Positions 8,797-18,839 of a stretch of DNA of 64,000 bases are shown here, one piece after another. The stretch covers positions 1,459,501 to 1,523,500 of the forward strand of contig NZ_CP037452.1 in assembly GCF_007754425.1 (NCBI RefSeq), given 5' to 3'. The translations under genes and the position numbers were made by a program. The first letter of the stretch is position 1. Each line of letters starts with the position of its first letter. The stretch comes from Gimesia fumaroli (GTDB lineage: Bacteria > Planctomycetota > Planctomycetia > Planctomycetales > Planctomycetaceae). The notes below the pieces were generated by a model. That model had not been told where the DNA came from, made no database searches, and was given only the letters and a program-made list of their open reading frames with translations.

Positions 8797-10158
8797 TTAA
8801 ATCTCCTGTCCATCCTGCTTATCAGATTGACGGTCCGTTAGCTCTAATTCACGGGCATGAAACAGATCTTCGCAGTCATTAAAGTTTGTTTGAGTTAACC
8901 AGTTCATCGCAACAGGGTGATGTCCGGTTGCATAAAAGGCACCGTTGACATGACCATCCGGATCAACGCTGGTAATTCGATAGACGAACAGGTCTTCCAC
9001 CATGTATTCGCCGTTCTGGAAGCCGATCAGTTCAGAAATACGCATCACTTTTCGCTCACCATTGGGTAGACGGGTGATGTGTACCAGCAGGTGCACGGCC
9101 GAAGCGATATAACGCCGGGCAATTGAGTTGGGAAGTTCCGCACCCGAAAGAGCGATCATCAATTCCAATCGGTCTAATGCGTCACGGGTATCGTTCGCGT
9201 GAACAGTACTCATCGAACCATCGTGACCGGTATTCATCGCCTGCAGCATTTCCAATACTTCACCGCCACGCGATTCGCCGACGATAATTCGGTCAGGACG
9301 CATTCGCAGACTGTTTTTTAACAGATCACGCTGATTGATTTCTCCCTGACCTTCAATGTTGGAAGGGCGGGCTTCCAGAGACACCACATCGGGTTGCTGG
9401 AGCTGAAGTTCTGAGGTTTGTTCGATAGTGACGATTCGCTCTTTGCCGGAAATATAACGGCTGAGGTTATTCAACAGTGTCGTTTTACCAGCACCGGTAC
9501 CACCACTGATCAGGATATTGAGCCGTCCGTGAACGGCCATTTCCAGGAATTTTGCCATGTCGGGAGCCAATGATCCCATCTGCACCATGTCGTCAAATAA
9601 CAGTGCCTGTGAACGGAAACGGCGAATGGAAAGGGTAGGCCCTTTCAGAGCCAATGGAGGAATCACTGCGTTAAGACGAGAGCCATCGGGAAGCTTGGCG
9701 TCGACCATTGGAGAAACTTCGTCAATACGTCGTCCGGCGCGTCCAACCAATCGGTGAATTAATTGGATCAGATGGGCATCATCCGCAAAACTGATGTCGG
9801 TTTCTTCCAGCACTCCATTCCGCTCCACAAAAACCCGGTCGGCACCATTTACCAGCACATCGCTGATTTCAGGATCGCTCATTAAAGGTTCCAGTGGACC
9901 AAAACCGTAGATCTCGTCCAGGATTTCGCGAACCATGATTTCACGGTTTTCATGATCGAGATTGATTTCCTGCTGCATACAAAGATGTTCAGCCAGACCA
10001 CGTAGTTTTCCACGCAGTTCCTCTTCCGGAAGTTCACCTGCTTTGGAATAGTCAATCGCATCAACCATCTGATGATGCAGTTGCGTTTTTAACCTCTGAA
10101 AGGCTTTTTTGGCATCAACGGTTGAATTAGCTGCCCTGGTTTCGCTTTGTAGTACCAT
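8797..10158 (-). CDS. cpaF: CpaF/TadA-family pilus assembly ATPase
   Basis: A 453-residue secretion ATPase of the VirB11/CpaF family that powers Tad pilus assembly from the cytoplasmic side. An N-terminal domain has [17 protein letters not shown] (residues 84-100). The RecA-like domain has Walker [10 protein letters not shown] (219-227), a [11 protein letters not shown] segment, and the Asp/His-box region [25 protein letters not shown]. All catalytic elements are intact. The length is normal. GGAG about 8 bases before the ATG supports the start. It lies between the tadG-like and tadB genes. Confidence 0.93.
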   Translation of the reverse strand: MVLQSETRAANSTVDAKKAFQRLKTQLHHQMVDAIDYSKAGELPEEELRGKLRGLAEHLCMQQEINLDHENREIMVREILDEIYGFGPLEPLMSDPEISDVLVNGADRVFVERNGVLEETDISFADDAHLIQLIHRLVGRAGRRIDEVSPMVDAKLPDGSRLNAVIPPLALKGPTLSIRRFRSQALLFDDMVQMGSLAPDMAKFLEMAVHGRLNILISGGTGAGKTTLLNNLSRYISGKERIVTIEQTSELQLQQPDVVSLEARPSNIEGQGEINQRDLLKNSLRMRPDRIIVGESRGGEVLEMLQAMNTGHDGSMSTVHANDTRDALDRLELMIALSGAELPNSIARRYIASAVHLLVHITRLPNGERKVMRISELIGFQNGEYMVEDLFVYRITSVDPDGHVNGAFYATGHHPVAMNWLTQTNFNDCEDLFHARELELTDRQSDKQDGQEI

Positions 10159-10173
10159 GTGTCATCTCCACCC

Positions 10174-11433
10174 TTATTGGGTCAGATAAAGCTTGTAAAT
10201 ATATTTGTTGATAGGTTGTTTTTTGTCGTCTGCCGAGGATTCCGTATTCGATGCAGACTCGTTTTCGTTGTCCACTGGCTCTGGTTTCGCCAGCACGACC
10301 GCGCGTGAGGTAATCACACCGGGCTGCAGAATCATTTCACATGCCTGATTCTCAAGCCGCTGGATGGCCATGATTCGACCTGCCACGATGTTTGAACAAT
10401 CTGCAGTGCCGTTATATGATTTTGGTGTGGCTTTCACTTTGGTATACAGAAAACAGATGCGGCACTGGCCGAGCATATCTTGAAATGCGTCCTGCTCCTC
10501 ATTTTCAATATTCGGACTACATTTAAGTTGAACGAGTTGTGCTTCAAACAGAAGTTCTCCGTGGAACTGTTTCAGGTCCTTTTTTGTGAGGCCAGTTAAA
10601 ATCTGCCTTACAACCGCTTCGGAATGGAACTCTGAGCTAAAATCAAGAATCTGCATATTGGCATCAGAAATATCTCCCCGTCGTGGTTTTCCCGTCAGCT
10701 TGATTTCAGGGATACCATCCGAGCCACGAGTGACTTTGCCGGTCTTTGGGTCGAATTGGTATTCATCGTTTCCTTTTTTTTGAACGATCTGGAGTTCCCA
10801 GGTTTCAGTGTGTTTTCCCGTTGGGTCATCTTTCAGAATTGCCAGAGGAAACGCAGGAACTGCCACATTTTCAAAAGGGCGGATGCCGACGACGTGATTA
10901 TCGAGAGATGCTTCGATCTGTGTTCCAGGAGTTCCCAGATTGGTCCGGGTAACTTCAGACATTAATTCTGCTACGGGATTATTGATGCGGCTGGTGTGAT
11001 CGGTTTTGATTTGCACACTCAGTGGCTCATGATCGGTTTGTAAGAACCGTCTTTCACCGGTCTCAGCCACGGGGACAATTTTCCCAAACAGGAGATTGTC
11101 ATCTTTCGTCAGTTCTATTCCGATGCGTTGCCCGGCGACGGTATTCAATTTCAACGCGCGGTTTGCCGATGTTTCCGCCCGTTGCATGAGCATCTGATAA
11201 TCCGGCTTTTCCTTCAGTAATTCATCTGCTGCCAGTTCGTGACCGGCTGCTAGCACCGCGGTCTCAACACACGTCGTGACTTCCAAGGTTGCAGCATCGA
11301 GCCACAGTCGATTCACAATCAGTGCAATCCCCACCATGACAGCCAGCAGCACCATCGCAGCAAGAGGAGTGATCACTCCTCGTCGACCGACGTGCTGTGG
11401 TTTCGTGATTTGGGTTCGCGTGTAACGTTTCAT
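10174..11433 (-). CDS. tadG: TadG-like Tad pilus pseudopilin/envelope protein
   Basis: A 419-residue protein starting with a basic segment and the TadE/TadG-type N-terminus (RRGVITPLAAMVLLAVMVG, then LIVNRLWLDAATLEVTTCVETAVLAAGHELA). One N-terminal helix anchors a large extracytoplasmic domain with no clear further homology. Flp pilus-assembly TadG-like proteins have exactly this RG...LA-hydrophobic start. No vWA MIDAS motif is visible, unlike classical TadG, so the gene symbol is tentative. It sits 76 bases downstream of cpaB and 15 bases before cpaF. Confidence 0.7.
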   Translation of the reverse strand: MKRYTRTQITKPQHVGRRGVITPLAAMVLLAVMVGIALIVNRLWLDAATLEVTTCVETAVLAAGHELAADELLKEKPDYQMLMQRAETSANRALKLNTVAGQRIGIELTKDDNLLFGKIVPVAETGERRFLQTDHEPLSVQIKTDHTSRINNPVAELMSEVTRTNLGTPGTQIEASLDNHVVGIRPFENVAVPAFPLAILKDDPTGKHTETWELQIVQKKGNDEYQFDPKTGKVTRGSDGIPEIKLTGKPRRGDISDANMQILDFSSEFHSEAVVRQILTGLTKKDLKQFHGELLFEAQLVQLKCSPNIENEEQDAFQDMLGQCRICFLYTKVKATPKSYNGTADCSNIVAGRIMAIQRLENQACEMILQPGVITSRAVVLAKPEPVDNENESASNTESSADDKKQPINKYIYKLYLTQ

Positions 11434-11509
11434 GACTGTGAATTTCGGTATTCGTCTCTTGAAGAACTATGGCAGAAATCCTGGAAGCAGGCATTAACAA
11501 GGTTGTCAA

Positions 11510-12664
11510 CTACCGTCCTGCAGGCCGATTATTTGAATAGGAACTGGCGACGGGACCTTGTTGCCGATCAGGAAAGCTCTGAACGTTCGGGCTACTTTGC
11601 GAGCCTCGTTGTGCGGATGGTCCAGCACTCCCAGGGGCACCTGGTGTCGGACGAACGGGGGCACTGATGGAGCCACTGTCGCTGTCATAGCCACTGCCAC
11701 GCCCCCAGTTTGGATTGAGATATCCACCTGAATTAAAGGCACGGCTTCCACCACGATTGAAGTTGTTATAATCACCAATTCGTACGCCGTTCCTGTCAAA
11801 CTGGTTAACGCTGCGACTGGAACCGTAGTAGCCTTCGATAACAAAGGGTTTAGGAGGTTCTTCCTCTTTGGGCTTTTCCGGTGTTTTCAATCCCAGGATT
11901 TCATATAACGTCGCTTTGTCTGCATTGTTGATCGCGACCCCACCGTTTCCTTTTCCTTCAGGGGTGTAACTCATTGTGATCTCGCCACGGTCACGGGCGA
12001 GAATCATGATATTGGCTTGTTCCGGGGTTAATTCGAGAGTCACATTGGTGCCTCGCCGGGAGCTGCTGTTTTGTGTGTAGCTGCGGTTAATGGCGATAAC
12101 ACGAACCCCTTTGAATAAGGTTAACGTCATCCCACCATTCAAGCGTTTGTCGTTGTTCATACCCGTGGGGGTCATGTGAACGTCGACATATTCCCCCGGC
12201 TTAATCAATCCATCAACAAGATCGACTGAGGATTCAAGCGGTACCGAGATGGCTCGCATTCCGGGCTCGACTTCAATTGGTGGTGTTTCACCGGCAGGAT
12301 AGAGTTGGCTGGTCGAGATGGGAGTCGCAGCCGGAATTCGTTCTTTCACGATTCGGCCGACAATGACTCGATTCGATGTCATCATTTCCGGTTTCAAATT
12401 TTTGATTGCAATCGGTCCCAGTCCCAGGTGCTCTTCGGTGACCAGTGTACCTGGTTCCAATTCACTAATCGCCATAGGAATGTTTCGTGTCGCAACCGGC
12501 GGAGCTTCTTCTTTTCCCGCCAATAATCTTTTTCCGATATAAGCTGCAATCAGTATGCCGAAGACGCCAAACATCAACAGTGATACTTTTGCAGGGGTCA
12601 GACTTTTCACCGGATCAATCTCCCGTAACTTGATGAAGCAGGAGTTCAACCTGACTTCCAACAT
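11510..12664 (-). CDS. cpaB: Flp pilus assembly protein CpaB (RcpC)
   Basis: A 384-residue protein with one N-terminal transmembrane helix (about residues 27-45). A SAF-type domain follows (RNIPMAISELEPGTLVTEEHL), then the RcpC/CpaB core (EPGMRAISVPLESSVDLVDG, LIKPGEYVDVHMT). The last ~120 residues are Gly/Ser/Asn/Pro-rich and disordered-looking, an unusual extension. CpaB normally contacts the outer-membrane secretin CpaC/RcpA, but no secretin gene is present here. AGGAGG lies only 2 bases before the ATG, so the TTG two codons in (5-base spacing) could be the real start. Confidence 0.85.
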   Translation of the reverse strand: MLEVRLNSCFIKLREIDPVKSLTPAKVSLLMFGVFGILIAAYIGKRLLAGKEEAPPVATRNIPMAISELEPGTLVTEEHLGLGPIAIKNLKPEMMTSNRVIVGRIVKERIPAATPISTSQLYPAGETPPIEVEPGMRAISVPLESSVDLVDGLIKPGEYVDVHMTPTGMNNDKRLNGGMTLTLFKGVRVIAINRSYTQNSSSRRGTNVTLELTPEQANIMILARDRGEITMSYTPEGKGNGGVAINNADKATLYEILGLKTPEKPKEEEPPKPFVIEGYYGSSRSVNQFDRNGVRIGDYNNFNRGGSRAFNSGGYLNPNWGRGSGYDSDSGSISAPVRPTPGAPGSAGPSAQRGSQSSPNVQSFPDRQQGPVASSYSNNRPAGR

Positions 12665-12724
12665 TCCCTCCTGTTAAATCGTCGGAGGGCTACACGATTA
12701 TTTCCAAATCAAACCAGTTGAGAT

Positions 12725-13141
12725 TTACTCTTTAATCATCCTGGTTTCTGAATACAATTTTTGTCCTTTGATGTCATAGCCAATTGGCCAGAGCAGATTG
12801 GGGGAAGCCAATGTCATGGGGATGCTGACAGCCACCATGACAAGATCTCCTGAGTTTTCTCCCAGATCCGCTTTCACAACAGCCCCTTGTCCCAGTTGGG
12901 GAGGCAGAATCTTCAATACTTCCTGTTCCACATTTTCCTGGGTCACACCTGGCAGCGTTGCCAGACGAGCACCAATCCGACTGGCTTCGACGACATCTGC
13001 GCGTGCGTAAAACAGGAGCGTAAACTCCAAAAGGGCAAACAGAACAATACCGAAGATCGGTAGTACCAAGGCCAGTTCCATGCTCAGGAACCCCTTGCGA
13101 GCTGTTCGTTTCTGATTCTTTTGAATTCGTTTTACATTCAC
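12725..13141 (-). CDS. tadE: TadE-like pseudopilin
   Basis: A 138-residue pseudopilin-like protein. The TadE signature is clear: a basic leader then KGFLSMELALVLPIFGIVLFALLEF, followed by FYARADVVEASRIGARLAT. The Glu five residues after the Gly fits prepilin-peptidase processing in front of the helix. It is probably cleaved by the CpaA peptidase encoded just upstream and incorporated at low level in the Tad machine. The start is GTG at 13141 with a weak ribosome-binding site. It is the second gene of the Tad operon, 54 bases from cpaA. Confidence 0.88.
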   Translation of the reverse strand: MNVKRIQKNQKRTARKGFLSMELALVLPIFGIVLFALLEFTLLFYARADVVEASRIGARLATLPGVTQENVEQEVLKILPPQLGQGAVVKADLGENSGDLVMVAVSIPMTLASPNLLWPIGYDIKGQKLYSETRMIKE

Positions 13142-13195
13142 GGCAGAAATACTTTCATCGATTTCCTGATACTTATATGTTTTGTTCTACATCCA

Positions 13196-13768
13196 TTACT
13201 GCAATACGATGGATTTCACCACCATCCAGGTAGTCACACTCCAAGTCGCCAATACCACGGGAAGTGCAAATGGCATCAGACCGCGTTTCTGTTTTTGTTC
13301 CATGGTTTCTGCTTTGTATTTTTTCTTCTTGCCTTTTAAGGTCTTACCCGTTGCCAGATATGTTTCTTTTGTTTTTCGTGCACCGCGTCTGATGACACTC
13401 CAGAACAGGATCATGAATGAGCCAACCAGTACAAAGAGTGTGCCTACAATCATGACGGCCAGTGTGGCTTTAAAGCCCAGCCAGACAGAGAGTGCCCCCA
13501 TCATTTTGACGTCTCCCGCAGCACCACTGCCTGCCATCCAGATCAGGAAAAATGAACCAAAACCAGCCAGGAAACCGAGACCTCCATACATCAGACCTTC
13601 CCAACCGTTGAAAACGGATTGATAAATAATGCCTAAGACAAAGAAGGGAACTGTCAGAACGTTATAGATTTTTCTGGCTTTGTAATCCGTAATCGCAGCG
13701 ATGACCGTAAAGATCCCGACGCTGATTGCCATGACGTAAAGCGAGAGTTCTGTGAGCGGAAAATCCAT
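13196..13768 (-). CDS. cpaA: Type IV prepilin peptidase CpaA/TadV
   Basis: A 190-residue polytopic aspartyl protease of the A24 family. Both catalytic regions are visible: ITDYKARKIYN with the first Asp, and GAAGDVKMMGALSVWLG with the GD-VK Asp. It cleaves the leader of Flp-type pilins and TadE-like pseudopilins at the inner membrane. A basic KGKKKKYKAETMEQKQKRG loop lies before the last helix. It is the first gene of the Tad operon, so the operon promoter should lie in 13769-14395. The absence of a pilin gene next to it is notable. Confidence 0.88.
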   Translation of the reverse strand: MDFPLTELSLYVMAISVGIFTVIAAITDYKARKIYNVLTVPFFVLGIIYQSVFNGWEGLMYGGLGFLAGFGSFFLIWMAGSGAAGDVKMMGALSVWLGFKATLAVMIVGTLFVLVGSFMILFWSVIRRGARKTKETYLATGKTLKGKKKKYKAETMEQKQKRGLMPFALPVVLATWSVTTWMVVKSIVLQ

Positions 13769-14395
13769 TTGTTATCTTTTCAATCAATTTGTCTGGTTAG
13801 GAAATTTCTACCGAACAAGGCAGATAAGGTTCTTAGAAAAACATTTCTGAACCTGATACTAGATGTTGAAAATATACCTCATGTTTCCAACCTGATACTT
13901 TCAATCTGAAAAAAATCCACACCTTGACTGGCTTCGCTGTTTTGAATAAGCAACGTTGATCAATGTGATTGATAGAATCATTCTTTTGCCTAGAAACCAG
14001 AGAACGACCATAATTGCTATAAACCGATCTCAGGTGAGTCTGCTGAGATATATTGAGCAAAGTTTCGGGAGCGTTCATCATGAGACACAGGTGAGCGTTC
14101 CTGCGCAACCAGTTGCTATTGCTGGGAGTCTGAAGCCTCAGAGGCAGTAAGCCGTTGGCGTAATGCGGCTCAGCAAGACTATAAAAGAATGATGAATTCC
14201 AGACGTTGACGGTTCACGAGCCGCGGCATGATTCATAGAATGACATTAATTCGATTATTCTTCATGATCACGATAATCGGATGAAATCCTGGGGATTTTC
14301 TCTGGTTCTGAGTCCCCTGCCAAAATAATATTCTGGACATGATACGAAGTGCTCAGAAGACTGAGTTCAAAATGTGTTGCATGGAAGGTTGAACA
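13769..14395. promoter_or_regulatory. Divergent intergenic region, candidate Tad operon and suhB control region
   Basis: This 627-base region separates cpaA (-) from suhB (+). On the minus strand a -10-like TATATT lies at 13871-13876, flanked by two copies of AACCTGATACT (13850-13860 and 13889-13899). Further right are a palindrome GCCTC-A-GAGGC (14135-14145) and a 7-bp inverted repeat CGATTAT/ATAATCG (14252-14279). An ORF on the minus strand at 13833-14108 has no pilin features and I do not call it. Confidence 0.35.
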
Positions 14396-15181
14396 TTGAA
14401 TTCCACTGATCTGATTGAAGCTGCGGAAACTGCCGCGCGGTTGGGCGCAAAATGCCTCTTGGACTGGGTCGACGAGTTTCGCGTTTCAGAGAAAGGAAGA
14501 TCGGACCTGGTAACGGATGCCGATTTCGCGTCACAGACCGCAATTGTGAAACACATCAGCGAGCGATTTCCAGATCATCATATGCTTGGTGAAGAAGGTT
14601 TGACTCACGCGGAAGGAGAATCAGACTATCGGTGGGTCATCGATCCTTTGGATGGTACTTCGAATTATGTACATGGTTTTCCTTACTACTGCGTATCGAT
14701 AGGGTTGGAGCACGAGGGAGAGTTGGTTCTGGGAGTGGTATACGATCCGAATCGCGATGAAATGTTTTCCGCCTTTCGTGGGCAAGGAGCACTGTTGAAT
14801 GGAAAACCAATTAACACTTCCCGTATTCCGTCTCTTGATCAGGCAATGGTCGTTGCCAGTTTACCCGTTAGTACAACAGGCCAGGATGTTGCCGTCGATC
14901 GATTCTTACGCGTGTTGCCCGAAGCACAAACATTACAGCGAACCGGCTCAGCGGCACTCAATTTGTGCTACGTCTCGGCAGGGCGGATGGAAGGATACTG
15001 GTCCAGTAACTTAAAACCTTGGGACATGGCGGCCGGCGTACTGATTTGCAGAGAAGCGGGTGGGGTGGTGACCTCGATTGAAGATGCCTCATTTACCATT
15101 GAAACGCCGAGTATTTTAGCGACAAATGGAACAAATATTCATTCAGAACTGCAAACGTTGTTAGCCGGGCCGCTTTTTTAG
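14396..15181 (+). CDS. suhB: Inositol monophosphatase family protein (SuhB-like)
   Basis: A 261-residue Mg-dependent phosphatase of the normal family length. Motifs are intact: LGEEG (Glu66/Glu67), DPLDGTSN (residues 83-90) and a C-terminal WDMAAGVLI, which together bind the metals and phosphate. It hydrolyses myo-inositol 1-phosphate or a related sugar phosphate (histidinol-phosphatase and fructose-bisphosphatase activities also occur in the family). The start is TTG at 14396, supported by GGAAGG seven bases upstream; the nearby ATG at 14381 runs into a stop. It is a single gene. Confidence 0.88.
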   Translation: MNSTDLIEAAETAARLGAKCLLDWVDEFRVSEKGRSDLVTDADFASQTAIVKHISERFPDHHMLGEEGLTHAEGESDYRWVIDPLDGTSNYVHGFPYYCVSIGLEHEGELVLGVVYDPNRDEMFSAFRGQGALLNGKPINTSRIPSLDQAMVVASLPVSTTGQDVAVDRFLRVLPEAQTLQRTGSAALNLCYVSAGRMEGYWSSNLKPWDMAAGVLICREAGGVVTSIEDASFTIETPSILATNGTNIHSELQTLLAGPLF

Positions 15182-15416
15182 TCAGCTTTGAGATTCCTTC
15201 TTTAATGTGCCCGAAAAGCGACGTATGATATAAGGACCGAATAGCATTCTTTTCTTATACGGTGTTGATACGCGTGAACACTGTTTGCAAGGGCGCTTCG
15301 GTCTAGCCACGTGGGAGAATTCCTCGGTTATGGAACCAATTTAGCTCCTTTCATGTCAAAGAGTTAAATTGATATTGAGTTTTCCGGTTCCCGCAATATG
15401 GGATCAAATTGCGATT

Positions 15417-18400
15417 ATGTCATATCTTTCTCGTTTTGTTTTTGTCCTATGGGGACTGCCTTTACTGCTGTTCTTCTGCGTGGAGCGTATGTCTGACAAC
15501 GTTTACGCACAACAACAGTCAGGTGAGCGGACCAGCGAGAAACAGAGCGACCCCAAAACAGATTTAGGAGCCAGACTTCTGAATTCTGCCAGCCAGCCCC
15601 AACGTGGTAACGAGTCTGCAAAGTCTGATTCCAGTTCGGACCCATCCAGACTGATTACAGATGAGTCCTCAAAAACGTCAGGCCAACGGGAAGTCTACTT
15701 CAAAGGAGCCGATGGCCAATATGTTCCTCTGCCCAATCTCAAACTGGATCAGATACTTGAATATTTAAAACAGAAACAGACTGAGCAGGTGGAACAATCA
15801 CCCGACTACGCGGTCTCTTCCGTTTCATTGACAGGTACAATCAAAGACGATCGTGCCATTCTTGATGCCCGGATTGTTGTGCTAATCAATGAAGAAAAAA
15901 AATGGATTCGTGTTCCAATCAAACTGAATGAATCAATCTTCCTCAAAACCAGCTATACTGGTGCAGGCGAATCCAGCCCGGGCGGTTTTAATCGTACGGA
16001 TGGTTACCTGTGGTGGTTTCGTGGTAAGGGAACACATGAGCTGAATCTGACGTTAAGTATTTCACTCAAACAGCAGCTGCCCTCACGGCGTCTGCAATTG
16101 CTGCTGCCGCAAACCGCCGTGAGTAATTTACAACTGACCGTTCCTTTGTCCCAAATCAGTCTGGAAGTTCCCAGTGGAGTCGCCGTCTCGAAGCAGGCCA
16201 TTTCGGATGAACAGAGTCGAGTTGAACTGTTTGGGCTGGGAGAGCAGCTCGATCTGTCGTGGCAACCGATTCCTGATGAGAAGAAAGTCGAAACCGTATT
16301 ACAGGTCGAGACACTGATCACAACCGATTTTACATCAGACTCAGTTCTTCTCAATGCAAACCAGTCAATCAAAGCATTGACGGGTAGTTTCCAGACAGTA
16401 CAGGTTCAGTTGCCCGAGGCTTTTCGATTATTGGATATAAAATGTGATGGTTACAAGAGTCATCAAGTGGCGAAAGATAACCTGGTAGACGTCTCGCTGA
16501 TTGAACCCACGGTAGGGCCAATTGAATTGCATTGGACTCTGGAGGCAGAGTTTCCAGAGCAGAGCGGGCATTTTCTGATCGATGGCTTTGATGTGAATCG
16601 AGCCAAACGACAAACAGGTTTGATTGATATTCAGGCGCTGGATGGTTATCGCATCTTTCGCACTGAAGGACAAAATCGGTTTGTCTACCAGATTAAAGCT
16701 AACCAAAAAGACCTGGATAGCTCATATCGCTTTCTGAAACAGCCATTTCAACTTCCGCTGAATATTGAACGAGTCAAGCCGTACTTCTCTGCCAAGCCAT
16801 TTTATCTGGTGCAGATGTTTGGGAACCGGGCAGAACTGGAAGCACGGGTGAAAATCAACGTCTTTCAAGGTGCGCTGGATCAAGTTTCGTTCAACTGGCC
16901 TCATCGAAATGAAGAAGGCTGGGAACTGGAATTGATGCAGGAACCTTCTTTGACGGAAGCGATTGAAGTAGATCAGTCTCAACCTGACAGAATTAAAATT
17001 CATCTGTTGAAACGTTCCAAGGGAGAATTCGAAATTTCATTTCGTGCCCGGCGTCCTGTGATTGCAGACCAGGAACCATTTCAATTTTCGCTTCCCGAAA
17101 TTGAAGCTCCCAGCCTGTCAGCTACTTCACTGGTACTTGCGAATGATACGAATGTCGTAACGGATCTGACCCCTGCGCCGAAAACGCAGGTGTTGTCAAC
17201 GCCATTAGTACAACTGGACCAGTTCAAGCTACCAGCAGAAGTTCAGGTTCTGCGAAAGAATATGATCCAGATTCAGCCGGGAGTGAATGATTTTTCTGCT
17301 GTCGTTTCAATTCATAACCAGGAAATTACAGCCACCAGTATCGCTTTATTAGAAATGGATAGTTCTACAACCCGGGTTGAGCAGGAAATACAATATCAGA
17401 TTGAATATGAACCACTCTCTGAAATTCGATTGCTGGTGCCTTTGTCGCTGAAAAATCGTGTTAATTTTTATCTGGACGATGAGCAGAATCCGCTTGTTCC
17501 AACCTGGACTTCGGATGAAACCGATCCAATCCAGAATGCCCGGCTTTCTTTGCGCACCAAAAAGCTTGGGTCAGTCAAAATCACGGCAGTCTACTTATTA
17601 CCACAAGCTTCTCAGTCGGAAATCTACGTTCCATTGATTCGTTCTGATGATATGGCATTTTCAGAGAGCCAGTTTGAACTTTTGATTATGAACGACGAAG
17701 AGGCACAGTCACTCGAAGTCGAAAGTATGGATGCAGCCTGGCAGCAACAATTGGCCATGAATAATAATGCCTTCTGGCGTGCTGTGGATCCCAAAGCTGA
17801 TATTCATCTCAAATTCAAAAAAAGTGAATCAGGGTCCCTCTTATCGTACTCGATCAATCAGGCATGGATTGATTGCAGCATCGATTTGGCTGGCTCTTAT
17901 CAGGCACGTGCACAATATCAGTTTCCGGTATCACCGCGAACAATTTCGTTCCGTATGCCAGAAAACTCGGGCATCAAAATCGATGAGATCTGGTGGAACG
18001 ATCAACCGGTTAAGGCGAATCTGGTTCAGGGGAGTGCTCAGGAATACCAGCTTAGTTTGCCAGTTGTAAAAAATAAAGAACTGGCTTCGAATATCCTGAC
18101 GATTGATTATAGTTCGAACAGACACCAGCGCGATTCTCAGTTCAGCCCTTTGACAGTTGGTGCTGCGGAATTTTCCGATAATCTCTGGGTCGAAAAAACC
18201 ATGTGGAAAGTCAGCCTGCCTAATAGCGAACACCTCTTTACGATTCCACTTGGGTACACTCCCCAGTTTCGTTGGGAACATCAGGGAGTCTTCTGGTCGC
18301 GACTGTTTTCAGGTCAGGAAGAAATCCCTGTGGCCATGAAGAATACGCCGCCCCAACGGACTGATTTTATGGGTGTAAACGACTATCAATTCTATCGGAT

Positions 18401-18839
18401 CGGGCCCGCTACTTCGTTACAGTTTCATGCGCTCTCTCGTTCTATGATTGTGTTTATTGGTGCCGGGACTGCCTTATTGCTGGGATTTATTTTAATGAGT
18501 ATCTCAGCTCTGAGAAGCGCACTGATTCTGTTGGTCATGATGACTGCTGTTTCGACTGTTGCTCTATGGTATGCTGCCCCGGTGGAAGTTCTGTTGCAGC
18601 CCGCCGTCTTTGGATTACTTCTGGCTGTTGTCGCAGCACTGATTAATGGGACTTCGCGAAAGCGACGCGAATCAAAAATGTTATCGCTTTCAGCACCCAG
18701 TGATTTTATTCCTCCCCCTTCATATTCCGATCGTATTCGACCTTCAGAAGTGGATCCGGAGGACATTACGGCTGTCAGGCCTGGATCGGAAGTTGTTGAT
18801 AATCCGGTCTCTTCGTCAGAAGCCGGAGCCAGCCGATGA
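15417..18839 (+). CDS. Giant secreted, membrane-anchored protein, module copy A (unknown function)
   Basis: About 1140 residues from ATG 15417 (a TTG at 15369 would add 16 residues ahead of the signal peptide). A signal peptide (YLSRFVFVLWGLPLLLFFC) is followed by a Ser/Gln-rich linker, then a long beta-strand-rich domain without recognised family. At about residues 1008-1076 there is a cluster of two or three transmembrane segments and a short basic cytoplasmic tail. The opening block (YVPLPNLKLDQILEYLK... DYAVSSVSLTGTIKDDRAILDARIV) resembles blocks in both halves of the next protein, so I read this as one of three paralogous modules. Translation is coupled to the next gene by a 4-base ATGA overlap. 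It is likely extracytoplasmic. Confidence 0.75.
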   Translation: MSYLSRFVFVLWGLPLLLFFCVERMSDNVYAQQQSGERTSEKQSDPKTDLGARLLNSASQPQRGNESAKSDSSSDPSRLITDESSKTSGQREVYFKGADGQYVPLPNLKLDQILEYLKQKQTEQVEQSPDYAVSSVSLTGTIKDDRAILDARIVVLINEEKKWIRVPIKLNESIFLKTSYTGAGESSPGGFNRTDGYLWWFRGKGTHELNLTLSISLKQQLPSRRLQLLLPQTAVSNLQLTVPLSQISLEVPSGVAVSKQAISDEQSRVELFGLGEQLDLSWQPIPDEKKVETVLQVETLITTDFTSDSVLLNANQSIKALTGSFQTVQVQLPEAFRLLDIKCDGYKSHQVAKDNLVDVSLIEPTVGPIELHWTLEAEFPEQSGHFLIDGFDVNRAKRQTGLIDIQALDGYRIFRTEGQNRFVYQIKANQKDLDSSYRFLKQPFQLPLNIERVKPYFSAKPFYLVQMFGNRAELEARVKINVFQGALDQVSFNWPHRNEEGWELELMQEPSLTEAIEVDQSQPDRIKIHLLKRSKGEFEISFRARRPVIADQEPFQFSLPEIEAPSLSATSLVLANDTNVVTDLTPAPKTQVLSTPLVQLDQFKLPAEVQVLRKNMIQIQPGVNDFSAVVSIHNQEITATSIALLEMDSSTTRVEQEIQYQIEYEPLSEIRLLVPLSLKNRVNFYLDDEQNPLVPTWTSDETDPIQNARLSLRTKKLGSVKITAVYLLPQASQSEIYVPLIRSDDMAFSESQFELLIMNDEEAQSLEVESMDAAWQQQLAMNNNAFWRAVDPKADIHLKFKKSESGSLLSYSINQAWIDCSIDLAGSYQARAQYQFPVSPRTISFRMPENSGIKIDEIWWNDQPVKANLVQGSAQEYQLSLPVVKNKELASNILTIDYSSNRHQRDSQFSPLTVGAAEFSDNLWVEKTMWKVSLPNSEHLFTIPLGYTPQFRWEHQGVFWSRLFSGQEEIPVAMKNTPPQRTDFMGVNDYQFYRIGPATSLQFHALSRSMIVFIGAGTALLLGFILMSISALRSALILLVMMTAVSTVALWYAAPVEVLLQPAVFGLLLAVVAALINGTSRKRRESKMLSLSAPSDFIPPPSYSDRIRPSEVDPEDITAVRPGSEVVDNPVSSSEAGASR

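Noticed and set aside
13833..14108. 91-residue minus-strand ORF upstream of cpaA as a possible Flp pilin
   Set aside because: It has no hydrophobic helix, no G-x4-E/Y processing site and no Flp composition, and it has no ribosome-binding site. It is chance coding in an intergenic region.
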